This document shows positions 35,406-45,285 of a stretch of 64,000 bases of DNA, piece by piece; position 1 is the first letter of the stretch; each line of letters starts with the position of its first letter. Origin of the DNA: JAGRAX01 sp041391365 (lineage in GTDB: Bacteria; Bdellovibrionota_G; JALEGL01; JAGRMV01); NCBI GenBank assembly GCA_041391365.1, contig JAWKOC010000004.1, positions 90,621-154,620 on the forward strand, in the 5' to 3' direction. The notes beneath the pieces are model-generated. The model made no database searches. It saw nothing but the letters and a program-made list of their open reading frames with translations, and was not told the DNA's origin. A program made the translations under genes and the position numbers.

Positions 35406-35822
35406 ATGGGTAAATATCTTTTTGTTTTTATTGTGTTTTTTTCTTTTGGTGCGATGGCGCAACAAGGTCATATTTCCTCTGCCACAGCAGTGAGTGGATC
35501 TAGAATTCCAGCTTTTCACCCAACATGGATGCTCGAGACAGGAGATGTGTTGGAAGGTAGCTCGTCAGATCTGATGGTATGTGAGGCAGCGATCTATGTG
35601 GATGTTGATCCGAATCATCGGGCGAAATTTGATTGTTATCGTGTAGAAGTTGAAGAGGCGGTTCCAGCCATCTTTTGCAATCCCAAAAGTGTGATTTACG
35701 TCTCAGAGATGCCTGGAGAAGTTTTTCCAAAAGAAATTGATCTTTCGAAGTTTGTCAAAACGGGCAAGGCTTACAAAGGAATGGTTCAGGTATTTCTTCC
35801 GATCACGAACTCAAATTTATAG
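35406..35822 (+). CDS. Hypothetical secreted protein
   Basis: A 138-residue exported protein. ATG 35406 has a near-perfect RBS (CTGGAGG, 5 bases upstream), so the longer frame from 35301 is not used. The signal peptide is MGKYLFVFIVFFSFGAMAQQ. The mature part has two pairs of cysteines (MVCEAAIYVDV, KFDCYRVEV, IFCNP), probably disulfide-bonded in the periplasm. It ends 21 bases before the stop of the convergent OmpA-family gene. No family recognised. Confidence 0.65.
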   Translation: MGKYLFVFIVFFSFGAMAQQGHISSATAVSGSRIPAFHPTWMLETGDVLEGSSSDLMVCEAAIYVDVDPNHRAKFDCYRVEVEEAVPAIFCNPKSVIYVSEMPGEVFPKEIDLSKFVKTGKAYKGMVQVFLPITNSNL

Positions 35823-35842
35823 CTATATTTTTTTTGAGTGAG

Positions 35843-37162
35843 TTATCTTACTTCGAACTCAACGCGTCTGTTCATGAGTCTTCCCTCTGGGGTTTCGTTA
35901 TCATGAATCGGCCTCGATTCTCCATAATATTCCACCTGCAGTCGTGAAGGATCTACTCCAAGTTCTCTCAAAAAGTGGGCTACGTTTTCGGCTCGTTTTT
36001 TGGAAAGAATCATGTTGTAAGTGTCCGATCCAAGAGAGTCTGTGTGACCGATCACTGCGACGGATTCAATGGATGGATTCTCCTCCAAAATCGCTTTGAC
36101 TTCCTGAAGTGTTTTGGCAAAGATTTCTTGCCAAGATGGATGATCAAGGTCGAAATACACCGTAGGAAAAGTTGGAGGAGTTGCAGCTGCAGTGGCCACG
36201 GACTCTGGTATCGCAGGTTCTTGGGATCTTGCAGGCGGAGAAGGGTTCTTTTTGTGTCGCCCTGGAATGTATCCTACACCCGCGAAAAGGCGATAGTCGG
36301 GAGCTCCATATCCGTTGTTGAGTCCACGACCTGCACCCACGGTAAACATCCATGGTTTGTCCACGAATCTTTTTTTCAGCCCCAGGACAACCTCATAGGG
36401 GCTTGTGGATTCATCTGAGTAAAAGTTTTTGAACATGGTGAATCCAAAAAGTTCTCCATAGATTTCATAGCGGTTTGAAAACAATGTGTGGCTGTATCCT
36501 ACAGATGTTTTGAGAGATGATCCGATCTTTAGGTTGAGCAATGTTTCGTTTTCTCGAATGTGGGGAGCCACAGAAAAAGATACTCGACCATTTTGAAAAA
36601 CATTGCGGCTGGCAGTGATTGCCAGACCTCCGGCGACATTCGACTCTCCAAAAAAATCTTTTTGTGTCCCCGAAGGAATCAACACGAAAGGTGCCACGGT
36701 CAATGCCCACTGCGAAACCCCATTTTGATCTGTATAGCTTCGTAGAAGATATGAGGCTTGAAGAAGCAAATCACCTACACTCTGGGAGGCAGTGCTGGAA
36801 GAGCTTTGAGGGGGTTCAATGTCGCTGAGAAAGTTCAATGGAAGGTCTGCCGAGAGCACCCACCGAGATGATGGGCGGTACGATAGTTGAAGATTAAACG
36901 TGAGAAAAGAGTTGACCAGATCATCCACTTTTTTGTCTGATCCGATGATTTCAAACTCCAGAGGATTTTGAACGTAGTTTGCTGTGAGTCCAAACACCCA
37001 TGGCGGAAGATTGGATTCAGTGCTTTGAGGAGTTGAAAAAAACCGATCGTACTGAACTTTTGGACGAAACAACTGAACATCAAAGGCGTGAATCCGAGAT
37101 GGAAGGAAAAAGCTTAGGAGTGCAGCAAGCAAGATCAGTGGGTTTCTTGTCAGACATTTCAT
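35843..37162 (-). CDS. OmpA-family outer-membrane protein
   Basis: A 439-residue protein with a signal peptide (cleaved near RIHAF), an N-terminal ~280-residue beta-barrel of alternating strands (VGDLLLQASYLLRSY, WALTVAPFVLIPSG, TSVGYSHTLFSNRYEIYGEL), a Pro/Ala linker and a C-terminal OmpA peptidoglycan-binding domain (from about 320). The signature is AVIGHTDSLGSDTYNMILSKKRAENV, with Asp and Arg that contact peptidoglycan. It probably links outer membrane to cell wall. It follows the frameshifted DUF11 gene by about 43 bases on the same strand. Confidence 0.9.
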   Translation of the reverse strand: MKCLTRNPLILLAALLSFFLPSRIHAFDVQLFRPKVQYDRFFSTPQSTESNLPPWVFGLTANYVQNPLEFEIIGSDKKVDDLVNSFLTFNLQLSYRPSSRWVLSADLPLNFLSDIEPPQSSSSTASQSVGDLLLQASYLLRSYTDQNGVSQWALTVAPFVLIPSGTQKDFFGESNVAGGLAITASRNVFQNGRVSFSVAPHIRENETLLNLKIGSSLKTSVGYSHTLFSNRYEIYGELFGFTMFKNFYSDESTSPYEVVLGLKKRFVDKPWMFTVGAGRGLNNGYGAPDYRLFAGVGYIPGRHKKNPSPPARSQEPAIPESVATAAATPPTFPTVYFDLDHPSWQEIFAKTLQEVKAILEENPSIESVAVIGHTDSLGSDTYNMILSKKRAENVAHFLRELGVDPSRLQVEYYGESRPIHDNETPEGRLMNRRVEFEVR

Positions 37163-37205
37163 AGAGTACTTATGCTAACCGCTGCATGTGTAGAGATCTA
37201 TATTT

Positions 37206-40200
37206 TTACGCAAACATTTTTCTTCGAACGGGGATGTACAGTCCAAAGATAAGCAAAAATCTCCAAAGACCTGACCCTGAGCTGGATTGGCACCCTCCAA
37301 ACAAACCTTTTTCTGCAGAACCTCCCAAACGAACATCTACTTGATTGGGATTGAGCCCCTTTTCTGATTCTTCTTGATCGTTGATTCCATCCCCATCAGA
37401 GTCTGTGGTTGATGGTTTGGGAGAAACGAGGGTTTCATCGAGTACAGGGCCATTGTTCGAAGAATTGGAATCTCCCAAGGTGAGCACTCTAGCATTGGGT
37501 TTGAACGTTCCTGGTGTAGGTGTGGATACCCGCAAACTCAACGTAGGAGCATAGGCCAAAGAACCTATGCTTGCGATCAATTGACAAGTCAGTTGACCTG
37601 CCACATGCAAACAGGTCCAATCGCTTCCTCGAATACGAAACAAAATCCAGTCCAGAAGGAAAAGAAACCGTAACTGTAGTAAGAGCTGTGGTGGATGCTC
37701 CTCCATGGTTGAACACATCGATCGAATAGGTCAGTGTCCCATCTTGAACTCCATTTCCGCTATGAAACATTTGGACGGAAAGATCTGGAAATACAATGAT
37801 GCTGACAAAATTGCTTGCGGAAGCACCAGAAACGTTGTCGGTACCACCGCTTCCTTCTTGGTCGAAGGTAACATCTCCATCAGAGATGGAGTTGGAGACG
37901 GTGGAACCAGTTGCACTGGATTGCACAGAGCAGGTTAGCGTGAGGAGGCACTGGCGGCATTGGCGAGACTGCCAACCGACCATGTACCACTGAGTAAGAG
38001 CCTGTGGCGGTGGAGCTGGAGATGGAAGAAGTGCCGGAAGGACAGGCATCATTGATGGCGAGGTTGGTGGCGGTTTGCTGACCAGAGTTGCTTACGCCGA
38101 TGGTGTAGATGAGGTTGGTTCCAACATTGACCGCACCGGTGGGGCTTACGCTTTTGGTGACGGTCAGAGCGGGAAGAGAGTTGACGGAGTTGCTTGCGGA
38201 AGCACCGGAAACGTTGTCGGTACCACCACTTCCTTCTTGGTCGAAGGTGACATCTCCATCAGAGATGGAGTTGGAGACGGTGGAACCAGCTGCACTGGAT
38301 TGCACAGAGCAGGTTAGCGTGAGGGAAGCACTGGCAGCATTAGGCGAGACTGCCAATCGACCATGTACCACTGGAGTAAGAACCTGTGGCGGTGGAGCTG
38401 GAGACGGAGGAGGTACCGGGAAGGACAGGCGTCATCGATGGCGAGGTTGGTGGCGGTTTGCTGGACCAGAGTTGCTTACGCCGATGGTGTAGATGAGGTT
38501 GGTTCCGACATTGACCGCACCGGTGGGGCTTACGCTTTTGGTGATGGTCAGAGCGGGAAGAGAGTTGACGGAGTTGCTTGCGGAAGCACCGGAAACGTTG
38601 TCGGTACCACCACTTCCTTCTTGGTCGAAGGTGACATCTCCATCAGAGATGGAGTTGGAGACGGTGGAACCAGCCGCGCTGGATTGCACAGAGCAGGTTA
38701 GCGTGAGGGAAGCACTGGCAGCATTGGCGAGACTGCCAACCGACCATGTACCACTGGAGTAAGAACCTGTGGCGGTGGAGCTGGAGACGGAAGAGGTACC
38801 GGAAGGACAGGCGTCATCGATGGCGAGGTTGGTGGCGGTTTGCTGACCAGAGTTGCTTACGCCGATGGTGTAGATGAGGTTGGTTCCGACATTGACCGCA
38901 CCGGTGGGGGCTTACGCTTTTGGTGATGGTCAGAGCGGAAGAGAGTTGACGGAGTTTGAAACACTTGCACCGGAAACGTTGTCGGTACCACCACTTCCTT
39001 CTTGGTCGAAGGTGACATCTCCATCAGAGATGGAGTTGGAGACGGTGGAACCAGCTGCGCTGGATTGCACAGAGCAGGTTAGCGTGAGGGAGACACTGGC
39101 GGCATTGGCGAGACTTCCGAGGGACCATGTGCCACTGGAGTAAGAACCTGTGGCGGTGGAGCTGGAGACGGAGGAGGTACCGGAAGGACAGGCGTCATCG
39201 ATGGCGAGGTTGGTGGCGGTTTGCTGACCAGAGTTGCTTACGCCGATGGTGTAGATGAGGTTGGTTCCGACATTGACCGCACCGAGTGGGGCTTACGCTT
39301 TTGGTGACGGTCAGAGCGGGAAGAGAGTTGACGGAGTTGCTTGCGGAAGCACTCGGAAACGTTGTCGGTACCACCACTTCCTTCTTGGTCAGCAGTGACA
39401 TCTCCATCAGAGATGGAGTTGGAGACGGTGGAACCAGCTGCACTGGATTGCACAGAGCAGGTTAGCGTGAGGGAAGCACTGGCAGCATTGGCAAGACTTC
39501 CGAGGGACCATGTGCCACTGGAGTAAGAACCTGTGGCGGTGGAGCTGGAGACGGAAGAGGTACCGGAAGGACAGGCATCATTGATGGCGAGGTTGGTGGC
39601 GGTTTGCTGACCAGAGTTGCTTACGCCGATGGTGTAGATGAGGTTGGTTCCAACATTGACCGCACCGGTGGGGCTTACGCTTTTGGTGACGGTCAGAGCG
39701 GGAAGAGAGTTGACGGAGTTTGAAACACTTGCACCGGAAACGTTGTCGGTACCACCACTTCCTTCTTGGTCGAAGGTGACATCTCCATCAGAGATGGAGT
39801 TGGAGACGGTGGAACCAGCTGCACTGGATTGCACAGAGCAGGTTAGCGTGAGGGAAGCACTGGCAGCATTGGCGAGACTGCCAACCGACCATGTACCACT
39901 GGAGTAAGAACCTGTGGCGGTGGAGCTGGAGACGGAGGAGGTACCGGAAGGACAGGCGTCATCGATGGCGAGGTTGGTGGCGGTTTGCTGACCAGAGTTG
40001 CTTACGCCGATGGTGTAGATGAGGTTGGTTCCGACATTGACCGCACCGGTGGGGCTTACGCTTTTGGTGATGGTCAGAGCGGGGGGAGTATTTCCAACAC
40101 TTACTGAGGCACTTGCTGGAACATCATCTGCGGTGGATGCTGTGGTATCAATTTGTTCGCTTCCAACAAAACCGATGGCCTGATTGCTGTAAAGCCCAGT

Positions 40201-41433
40201 GGTCGCAGGAAGAGTCACTTGATAAATGAGATTGTACACCGTTGGAGTCAGAGCATTGCTGGCAGCTGGAATGGTGAAGATTCGGTTCCACGAAAGAAAC
40301 TGATTGAATCCACCACTGATTGTGGGGTCATCAATTGAAACCTCAGCCCCAGGGGCTCCATATTTGGCACTTCCGAGCACATAAGCTCCAACATCCGGAC
40401 TTACGGGAAGAGTGTCTTGAATGGAGTCGAGCGACATATCTCCTGAGTAGCCATTGATGGTATCGTCTGGGTTGGGGTTGGTGATTGACACCGTATATTC
40501 GATGGTTCCACCGGTTGCGGGAAGAGAGGAAACATCTGATGATTTGCTCATCGTCAGATTGTTGATCACCTGAGGAATGGGAATGATGCTCGTGGGATAG
40601 GTTCCCGTGTATTTGATAATGCCCCCCGAGGCGATGTATCCCGAAGGCCAAACTTCGGTTTGTGTTGAAATGGTGGCTTCCAATCGGAATTTGTATGTCA
40701 CTACATAGGTGGAACTGGAGAAGGGAAGAGGGGTTGGAATTTTCAAATAGTCATCGTACGTATAAATGGTTCCACCGTCATTGAACTCAAACGCTACATT
40801 ATACAATCGGAATAAATAGGCTGGCCAATCCGGAGCAAAAGCTGGGGTGAAATATGTTTTCCCCGCATTTCCCCCACTGGAAGCGATGGTACCGGTTTGC
40901 CCCGATACGATGACCTCCAAAATTCCTCCGAGGGTTGGTGGATTGGGTCCATTGACGACCGTGATGACTTTGTTGGCGGAAGCCGACTGTGCATCGGAGG
41001 CGTTGAGCAAAAAGATCGAGGTGTATATGGCTGTACTCGAACCTGAAGGAGGTTCGTCAAAGATTTTGATTTGATGGGATTCAGCAAGGACCGTGTCTGC
41101 GGTGGTACAAAGGTAAAAATAAATGTACTTTCGGTCTCCAACATTCATGGGGCCAACATGGTAAGAGTCGCTTTCGTCTCCTGCGAGTTCAATGACGGCG
41201 ACGGGGGAAAAGCCGTCGATTTTTACCCAGATGTCGGGCTCGTTGCTGCCAGCGTCGTGATAAATTTCATACGCAACATATCCACAGTTCTGAGCCGGGT
41301 CAGGTGCTGTTGGAGCCGTGATTTCATAATACAATGTGTCTCCCGATCGCCTGGAAATGGTCCAGGCCATGGCATCGGAAAAGAAAAAGACGCACGCAAG
41401 AGTCACCAAGAAAGAAGCGATTTTATGATTCAT
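37206..41433 (-). pseudogene. DUF11-repeat surface protein with C-terminal sorting-like tail, frameshifted
   Basis: One ~1400-codon gene read from ATG 41433, now broken by single-base indels in the repeat region and one near 37635. N-terminal signal peptide (ACVFFFSDAMAW), ~450 residues of beta-rich sequence, then six near-identical 127-residue DUF11 units (LTITKSVSPTGAVNVG, SASLTLTCSVQSSAAGS), a diverged DUF11 unit, a calcium-binding-type TDSDGDGINDQEE segment and a tail GGCQSSSGSGLWRFLLIFG ending RRK. That tail (Cys, hydrophobic span, basic end) looks like a MYXO-CTERM-type sorting signal. Probably a large surface adhesin-like or filament protein; its frame may be intact if the indels are sequence errors. 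Confidence 0.75.
37786..40073 (-). repeat. Tandem 381-bp DUF11 coding repeats (six units)
   Basis: An anchor (GTCAGAGCGG) recurs at 38163, 38547, 38929, 39310, 39692 and 40073, with a diverged equivalent near 37786. Intervals are 384, 382, 381, 382 and 381 bases; the clean unit is 381 bp (127 codons). The unit at 39692-40073 is the only one without an indel. Units alternate between two short variants (TTGCTTGCGGAAGC versus TTTGAAACACTTGC), consistent with recombination between units. Confidence 0.9.
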
Positions 41434-41474
41434 AGATTTGGAATTCGGTTAAGGAGATTCCATTATAACGTAAA

Positions 41475-41503
41475 ATCCTAGGAATATTCTAGGATCTTTT
41501 TTT
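41475..41503. terminator. Hairpin with T-run between UbiB and DUF11 genes
   Basis: Stem ATCCTAG / CTAGGAT (41475-41481 with 41489-41495), 7-base loop. A T-run follows on the plus strand (41497-41503); on the minus strand four Ts follow. It could terminate the UbiB message on the minus strand and insulate the DUF11 gene. Confidence 0.55.
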
Positions 41504-41524
41504 GTTTGTTTTGGAGGGAAAGCG

Positions 41525-43234
41525 TCAGAGTTTTTTCGAACGGATCATCGAGATGATCAAACCTAATCCGAAGACTCCGGCCAAAATGTAGCCTGCAATC
41601 CCAATGACAGGAATGGTAAAATACTTGGGCCCTTTGTCCGTAAAGGTCAAAATCGAAGATCCAATGATGAGGCCAGCAATGATCAACGAAAACGCCAATC
41701 GATTGGAGGCTCGATCAAGCTCATTGATCAAGTGTGACAGATCATCGATGCTCAAACCGATTTTGATTTCGTTGTGGGAAAATTTTTTGAGGACATAACG
41801 AAACTGTGAGGGCAACTCTTTCATCAAGCGATTCACGTCTTTGAAATTCCAAAAAATTTCCTGGCCCATGCGCTGCGGAGAAAAGTTTTTTTGAGAGAAT
41901 TTTTGGGCGTAAGAACCGCTCTCTTTGAGCAAATCAAACTCAGGATGAAGTTGATGGATCATGTTCTCAACCGCAAGGACAACTCGCCCCACCAAAATCA
42001 AATCCCGAGGTAAATCGATGTTGTATTGACGTGCGATGTGAGCGGCTTGCGCCAAGGTTTTGCCAAGGTTGATTTGGGAAAGACTTTGCTGATGCAAAGG
42101 TTTGAGTTGTTTTTCTAGGTCATCTGCAAATTTCTCGAAATCGACCGGATAGGCTCCTTGGCTGAGTTCTACGTATTCTCGTGCTAGGGAGTAGTAGTCG
42201 TGAGAGCAAAGCGCAATGAACAGGTGAGCAAGAGAACGTTGTGCATTGGAGCCAAGCTTTCCGATCTCTCCAAAATCCAAGAATGCAATTTTGTCTTCGG
42301 AAAGAACCATGAGATTGCCTTCGTGAAGATCGGTATGGAAAAATCCGTCCATGAAAATCTGCTGAAAAAACGCATCAGTTCCGATTCGACAGATCTTTTT
42401 CAGATCCAAGCCTTTTCGTTTGAGTTGATCCAGGTTTGTCAGGCTTGTGCCTTCGATTCTTTCCAAGGTCAGAATGCGTTTGGAACTGAATTCCCAATAC
42501 ACCTCGGGAATCAGAACTTGCGGATTGTTTTCGAAATTTTTTGAGATGATTTGTGTGTTTTTGGCTTCTTCAATGAAGTCTACGGCGTCTCTCATCAAGG
42601 TGGAAAATTCGTTCACGATTTCCACCGGTTTCATGGATGAAAAATCTGGAGATGATTTTTCTGCAAGTTTGGCAAAGTAATACAAAATGGAAAGATCGGT
42701 TTCGATCAATTGTGTGACCCGAGGTTTTTGAACCTTGACCACAACGTTTCGTCCATCGTGGAGAGTGGCCCCGTGGACCTGTGAGATGCTCGCCGAGGCA
42801 ATCGGTTTTTCATCAAAATGCAAAAACAGATTTTCCATGCCGCTTTCAAATTCGTTTTCTACAGTTTTTTTGATGATGGAAAAGTCGATCGACTCAACTC
42901 GGTCTTTGAGTCGATGAAAGGCTTTTGCCGCTTTGTATCCTACAACATCTGGGCGCGTGGAAAGCATTTGACCCAGTTTGATGAAGGTTGGACCAAGCTC
43001 CTCAAAGGCCAAACAAATCCGCTGTTCTTTGGAAAGTTTAGTGTTTTTGGGATGCTGAGGACGATAGAAGGGAACCAGTTTGGCCAACCCCATCTCTTCA
43101 ATGATTTGAAAAAATCCATGCTTGGCAAACACCAAAAGAATCTTTCTCATTCGCTTGATGTTTTTGTAAGTCTGGTTGATTTGAGGCCAGACCGCAATTT
43201 TGGACAAAGGCTGCTGTTGAGAAGGGATTTTCAT
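41525..43234 (-). CDS. ABC1/UbiB-family kinase-like protein
   Basis: A 569-residue atypical kinase-like protein of the UbiB/AarF/ADCK family, members of which support ubiquinone synthesis or lipid handling and act as ATPases. The family KxGQ motif is in FIKLGQMLSTRPD (about residue 85), the Ala-rich loop in ASASISQVHGA, and the DxHxxN/DFG-like segments in HTDLHEGNLMVL and AFLDFGEIGKL. Two C-terminal membrane helices (about 520-565) anchor it. No ubi genes are nearby, so its pathway cannot be assigned here. Confidence 0.9.
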   Translation of the reverse strand: MKIPSQQQPLSKIAVWPQINQTYKNIKRMRKILLVFAKHGFFQIIEEMGLAKLVPFYRPQHPKNTKLSKEQRICLAFEELGPTFIKLGQMLSTRPDVVGYKAAKAFHRLKDRVESIDFSIIKKTVENEFESGMENLFLHFDEKPIASASISQVHGATLHDGRNVVVKVQKPRVTQLIETDLSILYYFAKLAEKSSPDFSSMKPVEIVNEFSTLMRDAVDFIEEAKNTQIISKNFENNPQVLIPEVYWEFSSKRILTLERIEGTSLTNLDQLKRKGLDLKKICRIGTDAFFQQIFMDGFFHTDLHEGNLMVLSEDKIAFLDFGEIGKLGSNAQRSLAHLFIALCSHDYYSLAREYVELSQGAYPVDFEKFADDLEKQLKPLHQQSLSQINLGKTLAQAAHIARQYNIDLPRDLILVGRVVLAVENMIHQLHPEFDLLKESGSYAQKFSQKNFSPQRMGQEIFWNFKDVNRLMKELPSQFRYVLKKFSHNEIKIGLSIDDLSHLINELDRASNRLAFSLIIAGLIIGSSILTFTDKGPKYFTIPVIGIAGYILAGVFGLGLIISMIRSKKL

Positions 43235-43328
43235 AAATTCAACATGTTCTAACCCAAAAGTACCAATCGAGCCAGGCGTTTTTTAAAATGGCATTGTCCA
43301 AGTGTATAGATAGCCTTGGTTCGAAAAA

Positions 43329-44486
43329 TTAGATCGGTTTGAGGGCTTTCTTGTGAATCGTTTTGTATCCAAAAAATGTGGTTGCTGCTGCGACAATAAG
43401 CAGAGCCCCTCCTAGAATAGGGCGATAGGCAATCCAAGCAACGGCGATCGTTACAAAACTCAATGCGATAGCGACCAGTCCCGCAATGAGAGCGATTCCC
43501 GCACCCAATAGGTTTCCTATCAATGGTACGATGTCTCCAAGTACTTTTACGGGTCCCAGCATCAGTATCAACCCAATCCACATCATTGCACAGCCCCCCA
43601 ATCGGATGAGCCAGGTAAATAACGTATTTTCCTGTTCTGCTTTTGCAAACATAGAGTCTGCCGTGACATTGCCATACTGCAAAAGATCAATTTGGCCGTT
43701 CTTTGTGGTGTAACTTGTAAGGTTAGCACCTCTTTGCTGACCAATTGCACTCACTACGCTAGGAGTGATAATTTTGTATTGGATTTGCAAGTCACCGATT
43801 TCGGGTTCATTTGAATCTTTTCCAGAGTAGTACATTCCGTTTTCCAGCTTGAAATTGGCTTTGACTGCATCATCTGCATTTTGGAAGTTTTCTTCAGATA
43901 AAGGATATGAGTTGAATTGATCTATTTTGCTTATGAAGGGACTCGTTAGGGAAAAAGCTCCCATTTGGACTTGTTGTGCAGTCCAGGTTTGGCTTTTGTA
44001 GGGCATTGCATTGGGATTTTTATGTCCTTCGGGTTTTTTGAAGTCAGAAGATTTGATCTGTTTTTCCGACCATACTTTTTTATACGTATACACGGTGGTT
44101 GTCTCTTCGCTTCCCCCGAGTTTTTTTTCGGTCTTTTTCTCTGAGCTTTGCTCCCATTGATACATCTCTACAACTCTGCGAAGTTTTAGAGCGTTTTGTT
44201 CAATACCAAAATAAGCGTCTTTTAACGTTTCGTCTGTATTGGCTAGCCCAGAACTATGCACCAATTTATTTTCATTGGTTGGATCTACGTTTTGAGAGTC
44301 GACACTAACAACCAAATCTCGTCCTTCAGCCAGGGTTTTGATTCGACGAACGGATCGACCTTCATTCCAGGAGAGCAAAAAGAATGAACCGATAAACAAT
44401 CCAATCCCAAAGATAATCCCAACAAAAGCGCCCGCAATACGCTTGCCCCAAGATGTAACACTGGTTTCGCTAAATTGATCGGCCAT
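43329..44486 (-). CDS. TMEM43-family membrane protein
   Basis: A 385-residue protein matching the TMEM43/LUMA family (PF07787): an N-terminal membrane helix (about 18-40), the family segment WNEGRSVRRIKTLAEGRDLV, a long extramembrane domain, and three or four C-terminal helices (about 285-375). The family occurs in eukaryotic inner nuclear membrane and in scattered bacteria, function unknown. ATG 44486 has AGGAGA upstream. No operon partner: the hip operon runs divergently. Confidence 0.85.
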   Translation of the reverse strand: MADQFSETSVTSWGKRIAGAFVGIIFGIGLFIGSFFLLSWNEGRSVRRIKTLAEGRDLVVSVDSQNVDPTNENKLVHSSGLANTDETLKDAYFGIEQNALKLRRVVEMYQWEQSSEKKTEKKLGGSEETTTVYTYKKVWSEKQIKSSDFKKPEGHKNPNAMPYKSQTWTAQQVQMGAFSLTSPFISKIDQFNSYPLSEENFQNADDAVKANFKLENGMYYSGKDSNEPEIGDLQIQYKIITPSVVSAIGQQRGANLTSYTTKNGQIDLLQYGNVTADSMFAKAEQENTLFTWLIRLGGCAMMWIGLILMLGPVKVLGDIVPLIGNLLGAGIALIAGLVAIALSFVTIAVAWIAYRPILGGALLIVAAATTFFGYKTIHKKALKPI

Positions 44487-44640
44487 GGATATTCTCCTGA
44501 ATTTCTATGCTGCTGGAATTTATTGAAAAGATAGCAAGGAAATCCAATCGTTCAAAGAACTAAATAAAAGCACTGCTCCATCATTGCCCGTTTTCTTGGT
44601 TCTCGCTCGGTCGGCCCCATAAAACGAACAAGATTTTTAG

Positions 44641-44658
44641 TATACCCGATTGGGTATA
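44641..44658. promoter_or_regulatory. hip operator O1
   Basis: Palindrome TATACCCGATTGGGTATA: half-sites TATACC and GGTATA around a 6-base centre, like the TATCC-N8-GGATA operators bound by E. coli HipB. First of three, each starting exactly 40 bases from the next (44641, 44681, 44721). Confidence 0.8.
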
Positions 44659-44680
44659 TTTCACGTGTTTAGTATATTTT

Positions 44681-44698
44681 TATACCATATCGGGTATA
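44681..44698. promoter_or_regulatory. hip operator O2
   Basis: TATACCATATCGGGTATA, same half-sites with two changes in the centre. Its right half merges with TATAAA, a possible -10 element, so a bound HipB would block that promoter. Confidence 0.78.
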
Positions 44699-44720
44699 AA
44701 AATATAAAATATGGAATATT

Positions 44721-44738
44721 TATACCTGATCAGGTATA
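44721..44738. promoter_or_regulatory. hip operator O3
   Basis: TATACCTGATCAGGTATA, a perfect palindrome. Its right end overlaps TATAAT at 44735-44740. If that is the -10, transcription would start close to the GTG at 44747. O3 lies inside the frame if translation starts at ATG 44711, which favours the downstream start. Confidence 0.8.
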
Positions 44739-44746
44739 ATAAGCCT

Positions 44747-44962
44747 GTGCTGGATCAATTTGTCAAAAAAAGGCGAAAGGAACTCGGGTTGAGTCAAATC
44801 GAGCTGGCTGATCGGGCAGGGTTGGGTCTTCGATTTATTCGAGACGTTGAGCAAAAAAAGCCAACCCTTCGCATGGATAAGGTCAATCAACTGTTGCAAC
44901 TTTTTGGGCACGAACTGGGTCCAATTCCAATGGATCGAAATAAAAAGGGTTCTGGATCATGA
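44747..44962 (+). CDS. hipB: HipB-type antitoxin/repressor (XRE HTH)
   Basis: Small DNA-binding antitoxin of the HipB / y4mF family. From GTG 44747 it is 71 residues and begins LDQFVKKRRKELGLSQ, the usual family start; the HTH continues through IELADRAGLGLRFIRDVEQKKPTLRMDKVNQLL and ends HELGPIPMD. ATG 44711 adds 12 residues and puts operator O3 inside the gene. No Shine-Dalgarno is visible at either start. The three palindromes upstream are its likely binding sites (autoregulation). Its stop overlaps hipS as ATGA. Confidence 0.88.
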   Translation: MLDQFVKKRRKELGLSQIELADRAGLGLRFIRDVEQKKPTLRMDKVNQLLQLFGHELGPIPMDRNKKGSGS

Positions 44963-45285
44963 GGAGTGGAAAAGTTTTTGTATCCAATCAATTTGCGGGG
45001 CGTATTTATGAGTCTGACGAAGGTTTTATTTTTGCCTATGATCAAAATTATTTACGCATAGAAAATGCGACACCTGTCAGTTTGACAATGCCCCTACAAT
45101 CTGACGAATACAAAAGCAAAACAATGTTTCCATTTTTTGACGGATTGATTCCAGAGGGATGGCTCCTAAGCATCACGCAGAAACATTGGAAAATTCAATC
45201 GAATGATCGAATGGCTTTGCTTCTTACCGTCTGTCGAGACTGTATTGGGAATGTTCATATAGAAAATGAGGAAGAAAATATATGA
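44959..45285 (+). CDS. hipS: HipS: HipA N-terminal subdomain as a separate protein
   Basis: A 108-residue protein equal to the N1 subdomain of HipA (FPFFDGLIPEGWLL, TPVSLTMPLQS). In the tripartite HipBST system of E. coli O127 this separate subunit acts as the antitoxin, inserting a Trp into the kinase active site; here the Trp of PEGWLL is present. ATGA overlaps both with hipB and with hipT show that all three are translated together. The separate reading is therefore real, not a frameshift in hipA. Confidence 0.85.
   Translation: MRSGKVFVSNQFAGRIYESDEGFIFAYDQNYLRIENATPVSLTMPLQSDEYKSKTMFPFFDGLIPEGWLLSITQKHWKIQSNDRMALLLTVCRDCIGNVHIENEEENI

Noticed and set aside
38075..39907. Plus-strand repeated ~80-127 residue frames in the DUF11 region
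   Set aside because: They are the reverse complement of the DUF11 units and repeat only because the coding strand repeats.
37786..40073. CRISPR-like array
   Set aside because: The repeats are 381 bp, contiguous and protein-coding, with no spacers.
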